DNA of 64,000 nt, from NCBI RefSeq assembly GCF_019802045.1, contig NZ_JAHVHU010000007.1:268436-332435 (forward strand), written 5' to 3'. The notes beneath the pieces are model-generated. The model was given only the letters and a program-made list of their open reading frames with translations. It was not told the origin of the DNA and did not search any database. Within the stretch, counting starts at the first letter, position 1, and every line of letters begins with the position of its first letter. The position numbers were made by a program, and so were the translations under genes. Source of the stretch: Membranihabitans marinus (GTDB lineage Bacteria > Bacteroidota > Bacteroidia > Chitinophagales > Saprospiraceae). This document shows, piece after piece, positions 9,071-16,639 of the stretch.

Positions 9071-9187
9071 GCTATGGCAAATGCAAGATTACAAGGCACT
9101 TACCTATCCTTTTAACATTTGGTCTATTTAGTGGAAATTCTTTCATTTTGGCACTTTAGACCGCATTTGCTCTAGCCGATGTTAGGC
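9071..9187 (-). repeat. attC-like imperfect hairpin element between antitoxin remnant and mepB
   Basis: GCTATGGCAAATGC at 9071-9084 pairs with GCATTTGCTCTAGC at 9163-9176 (12 of 14 positions), enclosing about 78 bases. Immediately outside, at 9181-9187, lies GTTAGGC, which fits the integron recombination core GTTRRRY. Read on the minus strand, the truncated HTH gene ends inside this GCCTAAC heptamer. A clean matching core at the other end is not visible (the region 9036-9060 is degenerate), so it may be an old attC-like site or simply a Bacteroidota intergenic hairpin repeat. Confidence 0.4.
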
Positions 9188-9388
9188 GGTCGGCTTTTTT
9201 ACATCTACGAGTTTGCCCAGTTCTTCTTGGGTCAAATGTCGCTCCTTTCGGGCAGCTTTGATCATTCGTCCTAATATTTCCATTCGGAGCTCGTATTCGT
9301 ATTTGTCTCGTTCTTGGGTGCCAACTTTGCCAATAAATTCATCTTTCATTTCTTCAGGCGTGAATGTTTTCATTTCTTTAGTTGCCAT
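9182..9388 (-). pseudogene. Truncated HTH (XRE/HigA-like) antitoxin gene
   Basis: The 68-residue product carries the N-terminal half of an antitoxin (DKYEYELRMEILGRMIKAAR) and the first part of a helix-turn-helix (KERHLTQEELGKLVDV), then ends abruptly as KKPTA. Family members continue with the recognition helix (typically Q-K-A-Q-I-S-K-L-E) and about 40 more residues, so DNA binding is probably lost. The stop codon TAA is supplied by the GCCTAAC heptamer of the adjacent repeat. Directly upstream, codons PKTFQKTEK followed by a stop resemble the last residues of a RelE/HigB-type toxin, but the rest of that gene is gone. I read this as a decayed toxin-antitoxin locus. Confidence 0.6.
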
Positions 9389-9504
9389 ATTATTTCACTT
9401 TTCAGTTTTTTGAAAAGTCTTGGGTCATTCGTCTATTCAGCAAGGTCATGATTTTATCATCCTCTAATTTAGCGAATTAACGGGATTCATGCAAATCGAG
9501 CTTT

Positions 9505-9882
9505 CTATAGATTACGACTTCTGATATTCACCCAAACGGAGCACATCAGTGCCAGAATCGCCAGGCCGACGGTAAAAGTATTAACCAGCCAGGGGCCGGG
9601 TTGCCAGCCCGTTAATTTTTCGACCAGAAATGCAATGTAACTCGGGGGCATTCCCCTTTCTCCCAGGGCATGTAAGATTTGATAATGCCAGTCAGTGAGG
9701 AAGCAGTATCCCCATCCTTTCCACAGTCCCAGTAAAAACCAGGATCCAAAGGTGACCAATAAGGTGATCAGATTTACTTTTCTCGTAGCGGGATACATCC
9801 ATCCAAACAAGTTGAAAAGGATCAATACAGCATGGAAAGTATAAAAATAGTAATTGGCCAGATGGAGAACGAATTCTGTCAT
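9505..9882 (-). CDS. DUF2784-family small membrane protein
   Basis: A 125-residue protein with about four membrane segments: YFYTFHAVLILFNLFGW, LITLLVTFGSWFLLG, and a C-terminal TFTVGLAILALMCSVW, plus the family's conserved LGLWKGWGYCFLTDWHY block near residues 52-68. This matches DUF2784, short bacterial inner-membrane proteins of unknown function. It is complete and monocistronic, on the same strand as the decayed antitoxin and mepB genes downstream. Confidence 0.75.
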   Translation of the reverse strand: MTEFVLHLANYYFYTFHAVLILFNLFGWMYPATRKVNLITLLVTFGSWFLLGLWKGWGYCFLTDWHYQILHALGERGMPPSYIAFLVEKLTGWQPGPWLVNTFTVGLAILALMCSVWVNIRSRNL

Positions 9883-10161
9883 GGTAAAATCTCTTGTTTT
9901 TTGATGCGGACCTCAATCTTTATCTGTACTCCTCTTATATGTTGCTAACGCTATGATTACACTGGGAGTTCGCCGGGTTATTGCCTGGTGTATGCGGAAT
10001 TATATACCGCATGACGCGGCAGGTGCTATGGAGCATGATAGCAGTGAGAATGAATATACCGATTTTAGGGCAAAGTTTCATCCCCTAAAAACACCCTTTT
10101 CATTTTCGCTCTTATGCTTCACATTGAACCCCATACAGGGTGCTCAATAGGGATGGTCTCT

Positions 10162-10193
10162 AACCCCCGACTGCACTATGTTTGTCGGGGGTT
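10162..10193. repeat. Perfect 10-bp stem hairpin
   Basis: AACCCCCGAC at 10162-10171 is the exact reverse complement of GTCGGGGGTT at 10184-10193 with a 12-base loop. There is no T-run on either side, so a simple rho-independent terminator is not certain; it may be a REP-type element. Confidence 0.5.
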
Positions 10194-10313
10194 ATTCAGG
10201 TAAAACCCCGTCCAGGGTTCTGAATAATGGTGATCTCTAATTATTACAAAATTTCAATGTACTCGATCTCATATTGATTACCCAACAACGCCGGAGGTGT
10301 TGAAAGTAAATAA

Positions 10314-10344
10314 CCCCGAATAAGCCGATAGGCGCCATTCGGGG
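10314..10344. repeat. 8-bp stem hairpin (CCCCGAAT/ATTCGGGG)
   Basis: CCCCGAAT at 10314-10321 pairs with ATTCGGGG at 10337-10344. The 15-base loop itself contains GGCGCC. It follows CAACGCCGGAGGTGTTG (10283-10302), another palindrome-like stretch. Confidence 0.45.
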
Positions 10345-10354
10345 AGGAGAAATG

Positions 10355-10406
10355 CTAGTGATTCAATTCAGAAGTTGTATACATTATTTATGAAACGGAG
10401 CACTAG
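10355..10406. repeat. Interspersed repeat, copy 1 (second copy at 56154)
   Basis: The element starts with CTAGTG and ends with the inverted CACTAG, and contains CAATTCAGAAGTTGTAT at 10364-10380. The same core, with the same CTAGTG six to ten bases upstream and a similar TATTATnTATGAARCG continuation, occurs at 56154-56194. Two copies at 46 kb distance in non-coding DNA indicate a dispersed repeat. Confidence 0.6.
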
Positions 10407-10793
10407 ACACCGATCTATCCAGAGATTTCTGAACAATGCCATTTCTGCTCTTATTGCATACCAATCATTCGATAAGAACCCTAGAATACAATTATCTTGA
10501 ATTAAAAAAAAATACAGCTCTACCAATTGCTGCTTAAGCATTATTCACGTGTGCTTTCTGCTCCTACAAATAAATGTTTGGGTGCCCAATCTCAACTCCA
10601 AAGATAATTATTGCAACTTCTCCGAAGTCGATTTTAGGTCATAGAACGTTCTTCTAACATACTTGGACCGCTCTGCGTTCTTTTTCTTAATACTTAGTGG
10701 CCCTCCAGCTAAAACTCCCTAACCCAAACTACAAACGACCAATTATTAACCCCCTATCTGAATGAATTAAAAACTCAGATTTAAAAATTATCC

Positions 10794-11363
10794 TCAGTAC
10801 ACCGGTGTTTCATCCAGGTACTTCCATACCGCATCCGGGACCAAATACCGAACCGATTTTTGTTCTTTGAGGCATTTTCGAATAAAACTGGATGAGATTT
10901 CCATCAGTGGTGCATCGATGATGGTTATGCGATCGCTGTTCGCCAAATCGCCCAATGCATAGTCGGGCCGCTTGTAAACCAGAATGTGGTGGTTCGCCAG
11001 AATGACCTTATAGTTTTTCCATTTGTGGAGATTGGCCAGATTATCACCGCCCATGATCAAGGTGAACTCATAATCCGGGTGTTTTTCCTGGAGATAGGTG
11101 AGAGTGTCGACCGTGTAAGACGGTTTGGGCATTCCAAATTCGATGTTGGACGCCCGGAGCTGATCATTTTCTCCGATCGCGAGATGTACCATGTGCAATC
11201 GGTCGTAATCCGGTGCCAGGTTGGATCGTTTTTTAAATGGGTTTTGCGGTGTGACGACCAGCCAGACCTGGTCCAAATCAGACCAGTTTGCCACGTGATT
11301 CGCTATAATCATATGTCCGGTATGAACCGGATTGAAAGAACCAAAAAAGAGACCTATTTTCAT
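10794..11363 (-). CDS. nadD: Nicotinate-nucleotide adenylyltransferase
   Basis: A 189-residue nucleotidyltransferase that joins nicotinate mononucleotide with ATP to make deamido-NAD in NAD synthesis. The signature GSFNPVHTGHM near the N-terminus contains the H14-x-x-H17 nucleotide-binding motif, MGGDNL lies mid-protein and the second signature EISSSFIRKCL near the C-terminus is the ISSTxIR-type motif. The length is standard. It lies downstream of dnaN on the same strand, 163 bases away, and the spacer contains AACGACCAAAG-type short repeats. Confidence 0.95.
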   Translation of the reverse strand: MKIGLFFGSFNPVHTGHMIIANHVANWSDLDQVWLVVTPQNPFKKRSNLAPDYDRLHMVHLAIGENDQLRASNIEFGMPKPSYTVDTLTYLQEKHPDYEFTLIMGGDNLANLHKWKNYKVILANHHILVYKRPDYALGDLANSDRITIIDAPLMEISSSFIRKCLKEQKSVRYLVPDAVWKYLDETPVY

Positions 11364-11526
11364 GAAACTCTTAAAAATTTTCAGCTTTCAACTTTCCATT
11401 TCCAATCCCCAGTCACCAACGATCAACAACCAACGACCAAAGCGGAGTGCCCCAACGACCAAAGTACAATTCATCTCCTGTTGCGAAGCAGGAGGGAGCA
11501 TCCCAACCACCATCAACCATCAATTA

Positions 11527-12642
11527 TTAAGCATTAACCATTACTGGCATGACCAGCATCAGCAGGTCCTCTTTTTCAGCGCTGGATGAAGGCAGTAGAA
11601 GCGACGCCCGATTTGGGGTTGACATTTCCAGCATGACTTCTTCCGAATCCAAGATGCCCAGCATTTCGATCAGGAACTTGGAGTTATAAGCGATCTGCAT
11701 TTCATCACCGGAGTACTGGCACGAAAGGGTTTCATGGGCTTCATTGGAATAATCCAGATCCTGCGCCTGGATTTCAATTTTATCGTTCTTCAGGTCGATG
11801 ACGATCTGGTTGGTGGATTTGTTCGCATAGATGGAAATCCGCTTTAACGAGCTCAACAGATCTTTTCGGTTGATCGTTAGAATATTTGGATTGTTGGTGG
11901 GGATCACGCCGTTGTAATTGGGGAAAGTGGCGTCGATCAGTCGACAGGCAATCTCTGTTTCACCGGACTGAATAAACACATGTGAATTGCTGTAATTCAG
12001 GACCACGTCTCCATCGCCATCGAGGGCCATGTTGAGGAGAGAAAGCGATTTTTTCGGAATGATCATAAAGCCCTCCATCTCTGTCGTAATATCGAGGTAG
12101 GTATATTTGACCAGTTTGTGAGCATCCGTGGCAACGAAGGTCAGCTTGTCTTCTTCCACTTTAATATAAACCCCCATCATGGCCTGACGCATTTCATCAT
12201 TGCTGGTGGCAAAGATGGTGTTTTCAATGCCTGCCTTCATAGCCTCTTTGGGAATGTTGACGGATTGCGATATGTGCGTATCTGGAATCTCCGGAAATTC
12301 CTCAAAATCGTCACAGGCCAGCTTATATTCTCCGTTGTTGGTCAGAATATTGAGGATGTTGGATTCGTCCTCCTTGACAAACTGAACGGGTTGATCAGGA
12401 ATCGCCTTTAGGGTATCACTCAGAATCTTCCCCCGAACGGCTATTTTCCCATCTTCTTCGCCTTGCACCTCTATGGTCGAGTAGATGGTAGTTTCCAGAT
12501 CTGACACGGTTAACTTGAGCTCATTTCCATTCAGTTCCAGTAGAAAATCTTCTAAAATGGGCATCATTGGATTCGTGGGGATTACACCAGATGCAATCAC
12601 TGTTTTTTTCAAAAAATCACTAGAAGAAACGGAAAATTTCAT
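11527..12642 (-). CDS. dnaN: DNA polymerase III beta subunit (sliding clamp)
   Basis: A 371-residue protein with the typical three-fold repeated clamp architecture. The N-terminus MKFSVSSSDFLKKTV, the segment DFLLELNGNELKLTVSDLE, the middle ATDAHKLVKYTY and the C-terminal LLMLVMPVMVNA are diagnostic. It forms a dimeric ring around DNA that tethers the replicative polymerase. The ATG at 12642 gives the standard N-terminus; a TATGTTTA (-7-like) element lies about 40 bases upstream on the minus strand. It is transcribed divergently from the M16 gene, and no dnaA or recF neighbours occur, as is common in Bacteroidota. Confidence 0.96.
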   Translation of the reverse strand: MKFSVSSSDFLKKTVIASGVIPTNPMMPILEDFLLELNGNELKLTVSDLETTIYSTIEVQGEEDGKIAVRGKILSDTLKAIPDQPVQFVKEDESNILNILTNNGEYKLACDDFEEFPEIPDTHISQSVNIPKEAMKAGIENTIFATSNDEMRQAMMGVYIKVEEDKLTFVATDAHKLVKYTYLDITTEMEGFMIIPKKSLSLLNMALDGDGDVVLNYSNSHVFIQSGETEIACRLIDATFPNYNGVIPTNNPNILTINRKDLLSSLKRISIYANKSTNQIVIDLKNDKIEIQAQDLDYSNEAHETLSCQYSGDEMQIAYNSKFLIEMLGILDSEEVMLEMSTPNRASLLLPSSSAEKEDLLMLVMPVMVNA

Positions 12643-12840
12643 GCTGTTTTTTACTTTTTTATTTCAGGGTATAAACATAAGAAAAATTTGCTGGAAAACA
12701 CGCACTGGATTACCTAGAATAAGGTTGTCCTTTTCCGGTTGAGGGAACTCTTATGCGTATCAATCTTGAGCGAGCGCCTGATATTATTCTTTGGCGAAAA
12801 AATTAATTTATACATTTGACCAGATGATCAAAACCAGAAG

Positions 12841-14121
12841 GTGATAAAAGTACCCGAAATAGCGCCCATTCAAAAGCCCGCCGCTTTTGAGTATGAGACC
12901 AACGTGATCCTGGAGGATTGTGCGTTGTACACGATACCTGCTACGCATGAACTCGATTTGGTGAAAATCGAAATTGTCCTCAACCGGGGTCGCCATGTGG
13001 AACAAAAAAAACTAAGCTCGCGGTTCTGTGCCCGGATGCTGAAAGAAGGCACCCAGTTCAAAAATCAAGACGATATCAACGATCTTTTTGATTTTTATGG
13101 TGCGAATTTTCATGTCCAGTATCATCTGGACTATGCTTCCTTTTCATTGGTATGTCTTTCTCGGTATTGCCGACAGTTGATTCCACTTGTCTTTGAGATT
13201 ATTACCCAGCCGGAGTTTGACGCAATAGATCTGAAAAGACTCAAAAAGAGGGCTAAGTCAAAACTTAAATTAGCGTTGGCTGATAATGATGCTTTGTCGT
13301 TTCGTATTTTAACGGAAAAAATTTTTGGAAGTCAACACGCCTACGGATACAATTCGACGCGTGAAGATATCGAACAGATCCAGGTCGAAGATCTTCAGGC
13401 ATTTCACGACACTTTTTACTGCAAACCAAATTTTAAAGTGTTCTTGTCCGGCTCTGTGAGTTCGGACATCAAAAAAGAGCTTTTGGATCATATCCATGCG
13501 TTGCCTGATCAACGATACAACCCCACGAGTTTTTCGCCCGAGTATTCTAAGAACAGGGTCTCGCATCCCGATGTGATCTATCTCAAAAATGATTATGCGT
13601 TCAATACACAAAGCTCCATAAAGATGGGCAAACGGATTATCCGGCGAAATCATCCCGATTACATTCCTATACATTTTGTGAACACCTTGCTGGGCGGATT
13701 TTTCGGTTCCCGGCTGATGCAAAATATTCGGGAAAAGGAAGGGTTAACCTACAATATTTATTCGGATTTGGAGCCGATGAAGCACGATGCGTATTTTATG
13801 ATCGGTACTGATATTAAAACGGATAATATTGACAAGGTCATTAAGATGATTTATCATGAAATCCAACAACTGGAACAGGATATTATATCCGATCAGGAGT
13901 TGCGAATGGTCCGGAACTACATCAAGGGCTACCTGTTGAGCTCGTTGGATGGGGTGTTTTCAAAAGCAGAAATCGTTAAAATCTTAACGCTGGAGGGCAT
14001 GCCGGTGAATTGGATTTATGGTTTTTTTGATCGATTGGATGAAATAGAGGCAGAAGAAATTCCCCGACTGGTAAAAAAATACCTGAAAAAGGAGGAATTA
14101 TTTACTGTAGTAGTAAATTGA
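12841..14121 (+). CDS. M16-family (insulinase-like) protein lacking the zinc motif
   Basis: A 426-residue protein with two M16 half-domains; clear family signatures are VEDLQAFHDTFYCKPNFKVFLSG, NTLLGGFFGSRLMQNIREKEGLTYNIYS and a C-terminal IPRLVKKYL. Where active members have HxxEH (after the first beta strand pair), this one reads LSSRFCARMLKEGT, so the zinc-binding histidines and catalytic glutamate are absent. It is therefore likely the non-catalytic partner type, or a chaperone/processing subunit. The start is GTG at 12841, preceded by AGAAG; no ATG is available before the conserved region. It precedes mreB by 96 bases on the same strand. Confidence 0.85.
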   Translation: MIKVPEIAPIQKPAAFEYETNVILEDCALYTIPATHELDLVKIEIVLNRGRHVEQKKLSSRFCARMLKEGTQFKNQDDINDLFDFYGANFHVQYHLDYASFSLVCLSRYCRQLIPLVFEIITQPEFDAIDLKRLKKRAKSKLKLALADNDALSFRILTEKIFGSQHAYGYNSTREDIEQIQVEDLQAFHDTFYCKPNFKVFLSGSVSSDIKKELLDHIHALPDQRYNPTSFSPEYSKNRVSHPDVIYLKNDYAFNTQSSIKMGKRIIRRNHPDYIPIHFVNTLLGGFFGSRLMQNIREKEGLTYNIYSDLEPMKHDAYFMIGTDIKTDNIDKVIKMIYHEIQQLEQDIISDQELRMVRNYIKGYLLSSLDGVFSKAEIVKILTLEGMPVNWIYGFFDRLDEIEAEEIPRLVKKYLKKEELFTVVVN

Positions 14122-14217
14122 TGTTAAATTTGGGACTTTAATACTTGGATTTCGAAAATCGAGTTGTAACTAAATATTATTTGAGCGACGCGTGCTTGGT
14201 ACAGCCATTAATACAAT

Positions 14218-15249
14218 ATGAAATTATTTAGCTTCTTTACGCAGGAATTGGCCATTGACCTTGGAACGGCAAATACCCTGATTATCCAAAATGGAGAGGT
14301 AGTCGTAGATGAACCCTCGATCGTAGCCATAGACCGGCGTACACAGGAAGTCATAGCCGTGGGAACCCGGGCCATGCAGATGCATGAAAAAACCCATGAA
14401 CACATCAAGACAGTCCGGCCATTGAAAGACGGTGTCATAGCAGACTTTCAGGCAGCTGAAAACCTGATTGAGGGGCTGATCAACATGATCGACAGTCGGA
14501 AAAGTTTTTTTACCCACCTTCGGATGGTGATTTGCATTCCCTCCGGAATTACCGAGGTCGAAAAACGGGCTGTTTTTGACAGCGCGGATCATGTCGATTC
14601 TAAGGAAACCTACCTCATCCATGAACCATTGGCAGCTGCATTGGGTATCGGGCTCAATGTGGAAGAGCCTGAAGGGAATATGATTATTGATATCGGGGGC
14701 GGAACTACTGAAATAGCAGTGATCGCTTTATCCGGAATCGTGACGGATCAATCTATCCGGACTGGTGGCGATGAATTTACGTCTGATATTGTGAATTACA
14801 TGCGACGGGAACACAATTTGCTGATCGGAGAGCGTACAGCTGAAAACATCAAAATAAAAATTGGATCCGCACTCGAGGAGCTCGATGAACCGCCGGGAGA
14901 TATTCCGGTGAACGGCCGTGACCTGATGACGGGGATTCCCAAGCAACGGATCATTTCTTATCAGGAAATAGCGACCTGCATCGATAAATCGATATCCAAA
15001 ATCGAAGAAGCTATTCTCAAGGCGTTGGAAGCCACTCCGCCGGAGCTGGCTGCCGATATTTTTCGGAAAGGACTTTATCTGACCGGTGGCGGCGCTGCGT
15101 TGAGAGGACTGGATAAGCGGATATCCATGAAAACAAAACTGGATGTGCATGTTCCGGACGACCCGTTGCGCGCCGTTGTTATCGGCACCGGCATAGCGTT
15201 GGAAAATATAGGTAAATTCTCATTTTTGATCGATCGTAAGAATGTGTGA
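14218..15249 (+). CDS. mreB: Rod shape-determining protein MreB
   Basis: A 343-residue bacterial actin. The phosphate-binding loops are visible: AIDLGTANTLI at the start, IDIGGGTTEIAVI in the middle and LTGGGAALRGLD near the C-terminus. The short N-terminal amphipathic segment MKLFSFFTQE probably contacts the membrane. It polymerises under the inner membrane and guides the elongasome, with MreC, MreD and PBP2 encoded directly downstream. The length is normal. A TAAATTTG (-7-like) element sits at 14125-14132, but no clear -33 TTG was found. Confidence 0.96.
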   Translation: MKLFSFFTQELAIDLGTANTLIIQNGEVVVDEPSIVAIDRRTQEVIAVGTRAMQMHEKTHEHIKTVRPLKDGVIADFQAAENLIEGLINMIDSRKSFFTHLRMVICIPSGITEVEKRAVFDSADHVDSKETYLIHEPLAAALGIGLNVEEPEGNMIIDIGGGTTEIAVIALSGIVTDQSIRTGGDEFTSDIVNYMRREHNLLIGERTAENIKIKIGSALEELDEPPGDIPVNGRDLMTGIPKQRIISYQEIATCIDKSISKIEEAILKALEATPPELAADIFRKGLYLTGGGAALRGLDKRISMKTKLDVHVPDDPLRAVVIGTGIALENIGKFSFLIDRKNV

Positions 15250-15264
15250 GAATCCTGATAATAT

Positions 15265-16116
15265 ATGGGAAATTTTATACGATTCATTCTTCACAACCTT
15301 CACTTCATTGTGTTTATCATACTGGAGATTATCAGTATTAATCTTGCCGTAAACTTTGATAATCGCCGGAAATCCATTTTTTTAAGTACATCCAATCAAA
15401 TTACCGGGTACGCCCAATCCCATTTTAAGACGATTACCCAATACTTTCATCTCGGAGAAGAAAATGAATCTTTAACTAGTGAAAATGCGCGGTTGAGAAA
15501 TGAACTTCTTAATCTGGAACAGAAGTTAAAAGCAGAAGCAGCTCATCCCGACAGCCTGACGGTTGGTGAGGACGATGATGTTTATCGCTACCGGGTTGTT
15601 CCCGCAAAGGTCATCTCCAATTCATTTTCGTCACTTCACAATTTTTTGACTATAAATGCGGGCCGGAACGCTGGCATCAAACCCGGTATGGGGGTCATCA
15701 CAGAAGACGGGCCCGTGGGCATCGTGACGCAGGTGAACCAGGACTATTCCAAGGTGATATCATTGTATAACATCGAATCTTCCATAAGTGCAAAAGTCAA
15801 AAACAATAACGCACTGGGGGTTATCCAATGGGAACCCTATAACCTGCAAACCGTGGTCATGCGGGAAATTCCGAGACATGTAGAACTTGAAATTGGAGAC
15901 ACCATCGTCACGAGTGGGTATTCATTTTCTTTTCCGCCCGGATTGCCGATTGGTTCGATTGATTATTTTAATCTCGAGAGTGGTGAGAATGATTACACGG
16001 TCTATGTCAGCCTCTTTGAGGATTTGTACACGCTCAATGCGTGTTATATCATAGAAGATACCTGGAAAGAGGCGGATACGGTATCCTCTGAGTTAATGGA
16101 TGAGGAGGAACAATGA
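15265..16116 (+). CDS. mreC: Rod shape-determining protein MreC
   Basis: A 283-residue bitopic inner-membrane protein: one transmembrane helix near residues 7-27 (HNLHFIVFIILEIISI), a coiled coil around residues 70-95 (ENARLRNELLNLEQKLKAE) and then the periplasmic double beta-barrel (VISNSFSSLHNFLTINAG, GVITEDGPVGIV, VTSGYSFSFPPGLPIGSI). It links MreB to PBP2 in lateral wall synthesis. It starts 15 bases after mreB, and its stop codon overlaps the mreD start (ATGA at 16113-16116), which points to translational coupling. Confidence 0.95.
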   Translation: MGNFIRFILHNLHFIVFIILEIISINLAVNFDNRRKSIFLSTSNQITGYAQSHFKTITQYFHLGEENESLTSENARLRNELLNLEQKLKAEAAHPDSLTVGEDDDVYRYRVVPAKVISNSFSSLHNFLTINAGRNAGIKPGMGVITEDGPVGIVTQVNQDYSKVISLYNIESSISAKVKNNNALGVIQWEPYNLQTVVMREIPRHVELEIGDTIVTSGYSFSFPPGLPIGSIDYFNLESGENDYTVYVSLFEDLYTLNACYIIEDTWKEADTVSSELMDEEEQ

Positions 16117-16631
16117 GTGTCTACCGAGTGAATATCATCCGTGCGTTGCTGCTGTTGCTGGCGCAGATATTGATTTTTAATTTTGTAAAAATCACCTGGT
16201 TTTCAATTCCCTTTATCGAGGTGTTTTTGTATCCGTTGATCATTTTTTTATTGCCCCTTCGGACCCCGGCTTCTGCGGTTATCATATTGGGTTTTGTCAC
16301 CGGGCTTATCGTAGATATATTTCAAAATACCCCCGGCGTGCATTCGGGGGCGGGTGCATTTGCGGGGTTTGTGCGGCCGTACGTGATCAATCTCATGGTT
16401 CCTCGTGGCGGATACAAGGTGAATATATCACCGACGATTTCTGCGATCAATTTGCGGTGGTTTTTGTTGTACGCAGCAGTTATGATCACATTGCACTGTT
16501 TTGCAGTGAGTTTAATTGACATTTTTCAATTTAAATTAGTACATTATATCCTGTTAAGAACCATTTTGAGTGCTTTGATTTCTTATGTTGTCATTGTCAT
16601 CACCATGATTGTTTTTGATCCAAAAGAATAA
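16113..16631 (+). CDS. mreD: Rod shape-determining protein MreD
   Basis: A 172-residue integral membrane protein with five to six hydrophobic helices, placed exactly where mreD belongs between mreC and mrdA. MreD sequences are poorly conserved; here the helix pattern, the FVTGLIVDIFQNTPGVHSGAGAF-type segment (with its conserved D and G residues) and the position support the call. The start overlaps the mreC stop by four bases. Confidence 0.9.
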   Translation: MSVYRVNIIRALLLLLAQILIFNFVKITWFSIPFIEVFLYPLIIFLLPLRTPASAVIILGFVTGLIVDIFQNTPGVHSGAGAFAGFVRPYVINLMVPRGGYKVNISPTISAINLRWFLLYAAVMITLHCFAVSLIDIFQFKLVHYILLRTILSALISYVVIVITMIVFDPKE

Positions 16632-16639
16632 ACACGAAT

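Larger units (their letters stand above)
9889..10793. other. About 0.9 kb non-coding region with several hairpins
   Basis: No credible gene is present on either strand. It contains a series of short inverted repeats (10063-10090, 10162-10193, 10314-10344), a copy of a repeat that recurs at 56154 (10355-10406), and a degenerate copy of the GACTTC/GAAGTC palindrome family (10615-10630) followed by CTAACATACTTGGACC, which also occurs at 32962. This looks like an accumulation zone for small repeats between genes on the minus strand. Confidence 0.6.

Noticed and set aside
9943..10150. Possible tRNA or small RNA gene
   Set aside because: No cloverleaf with T-loop (GTTCRANNC) and CCA-proximal stem could be built; only short hairpins are present.
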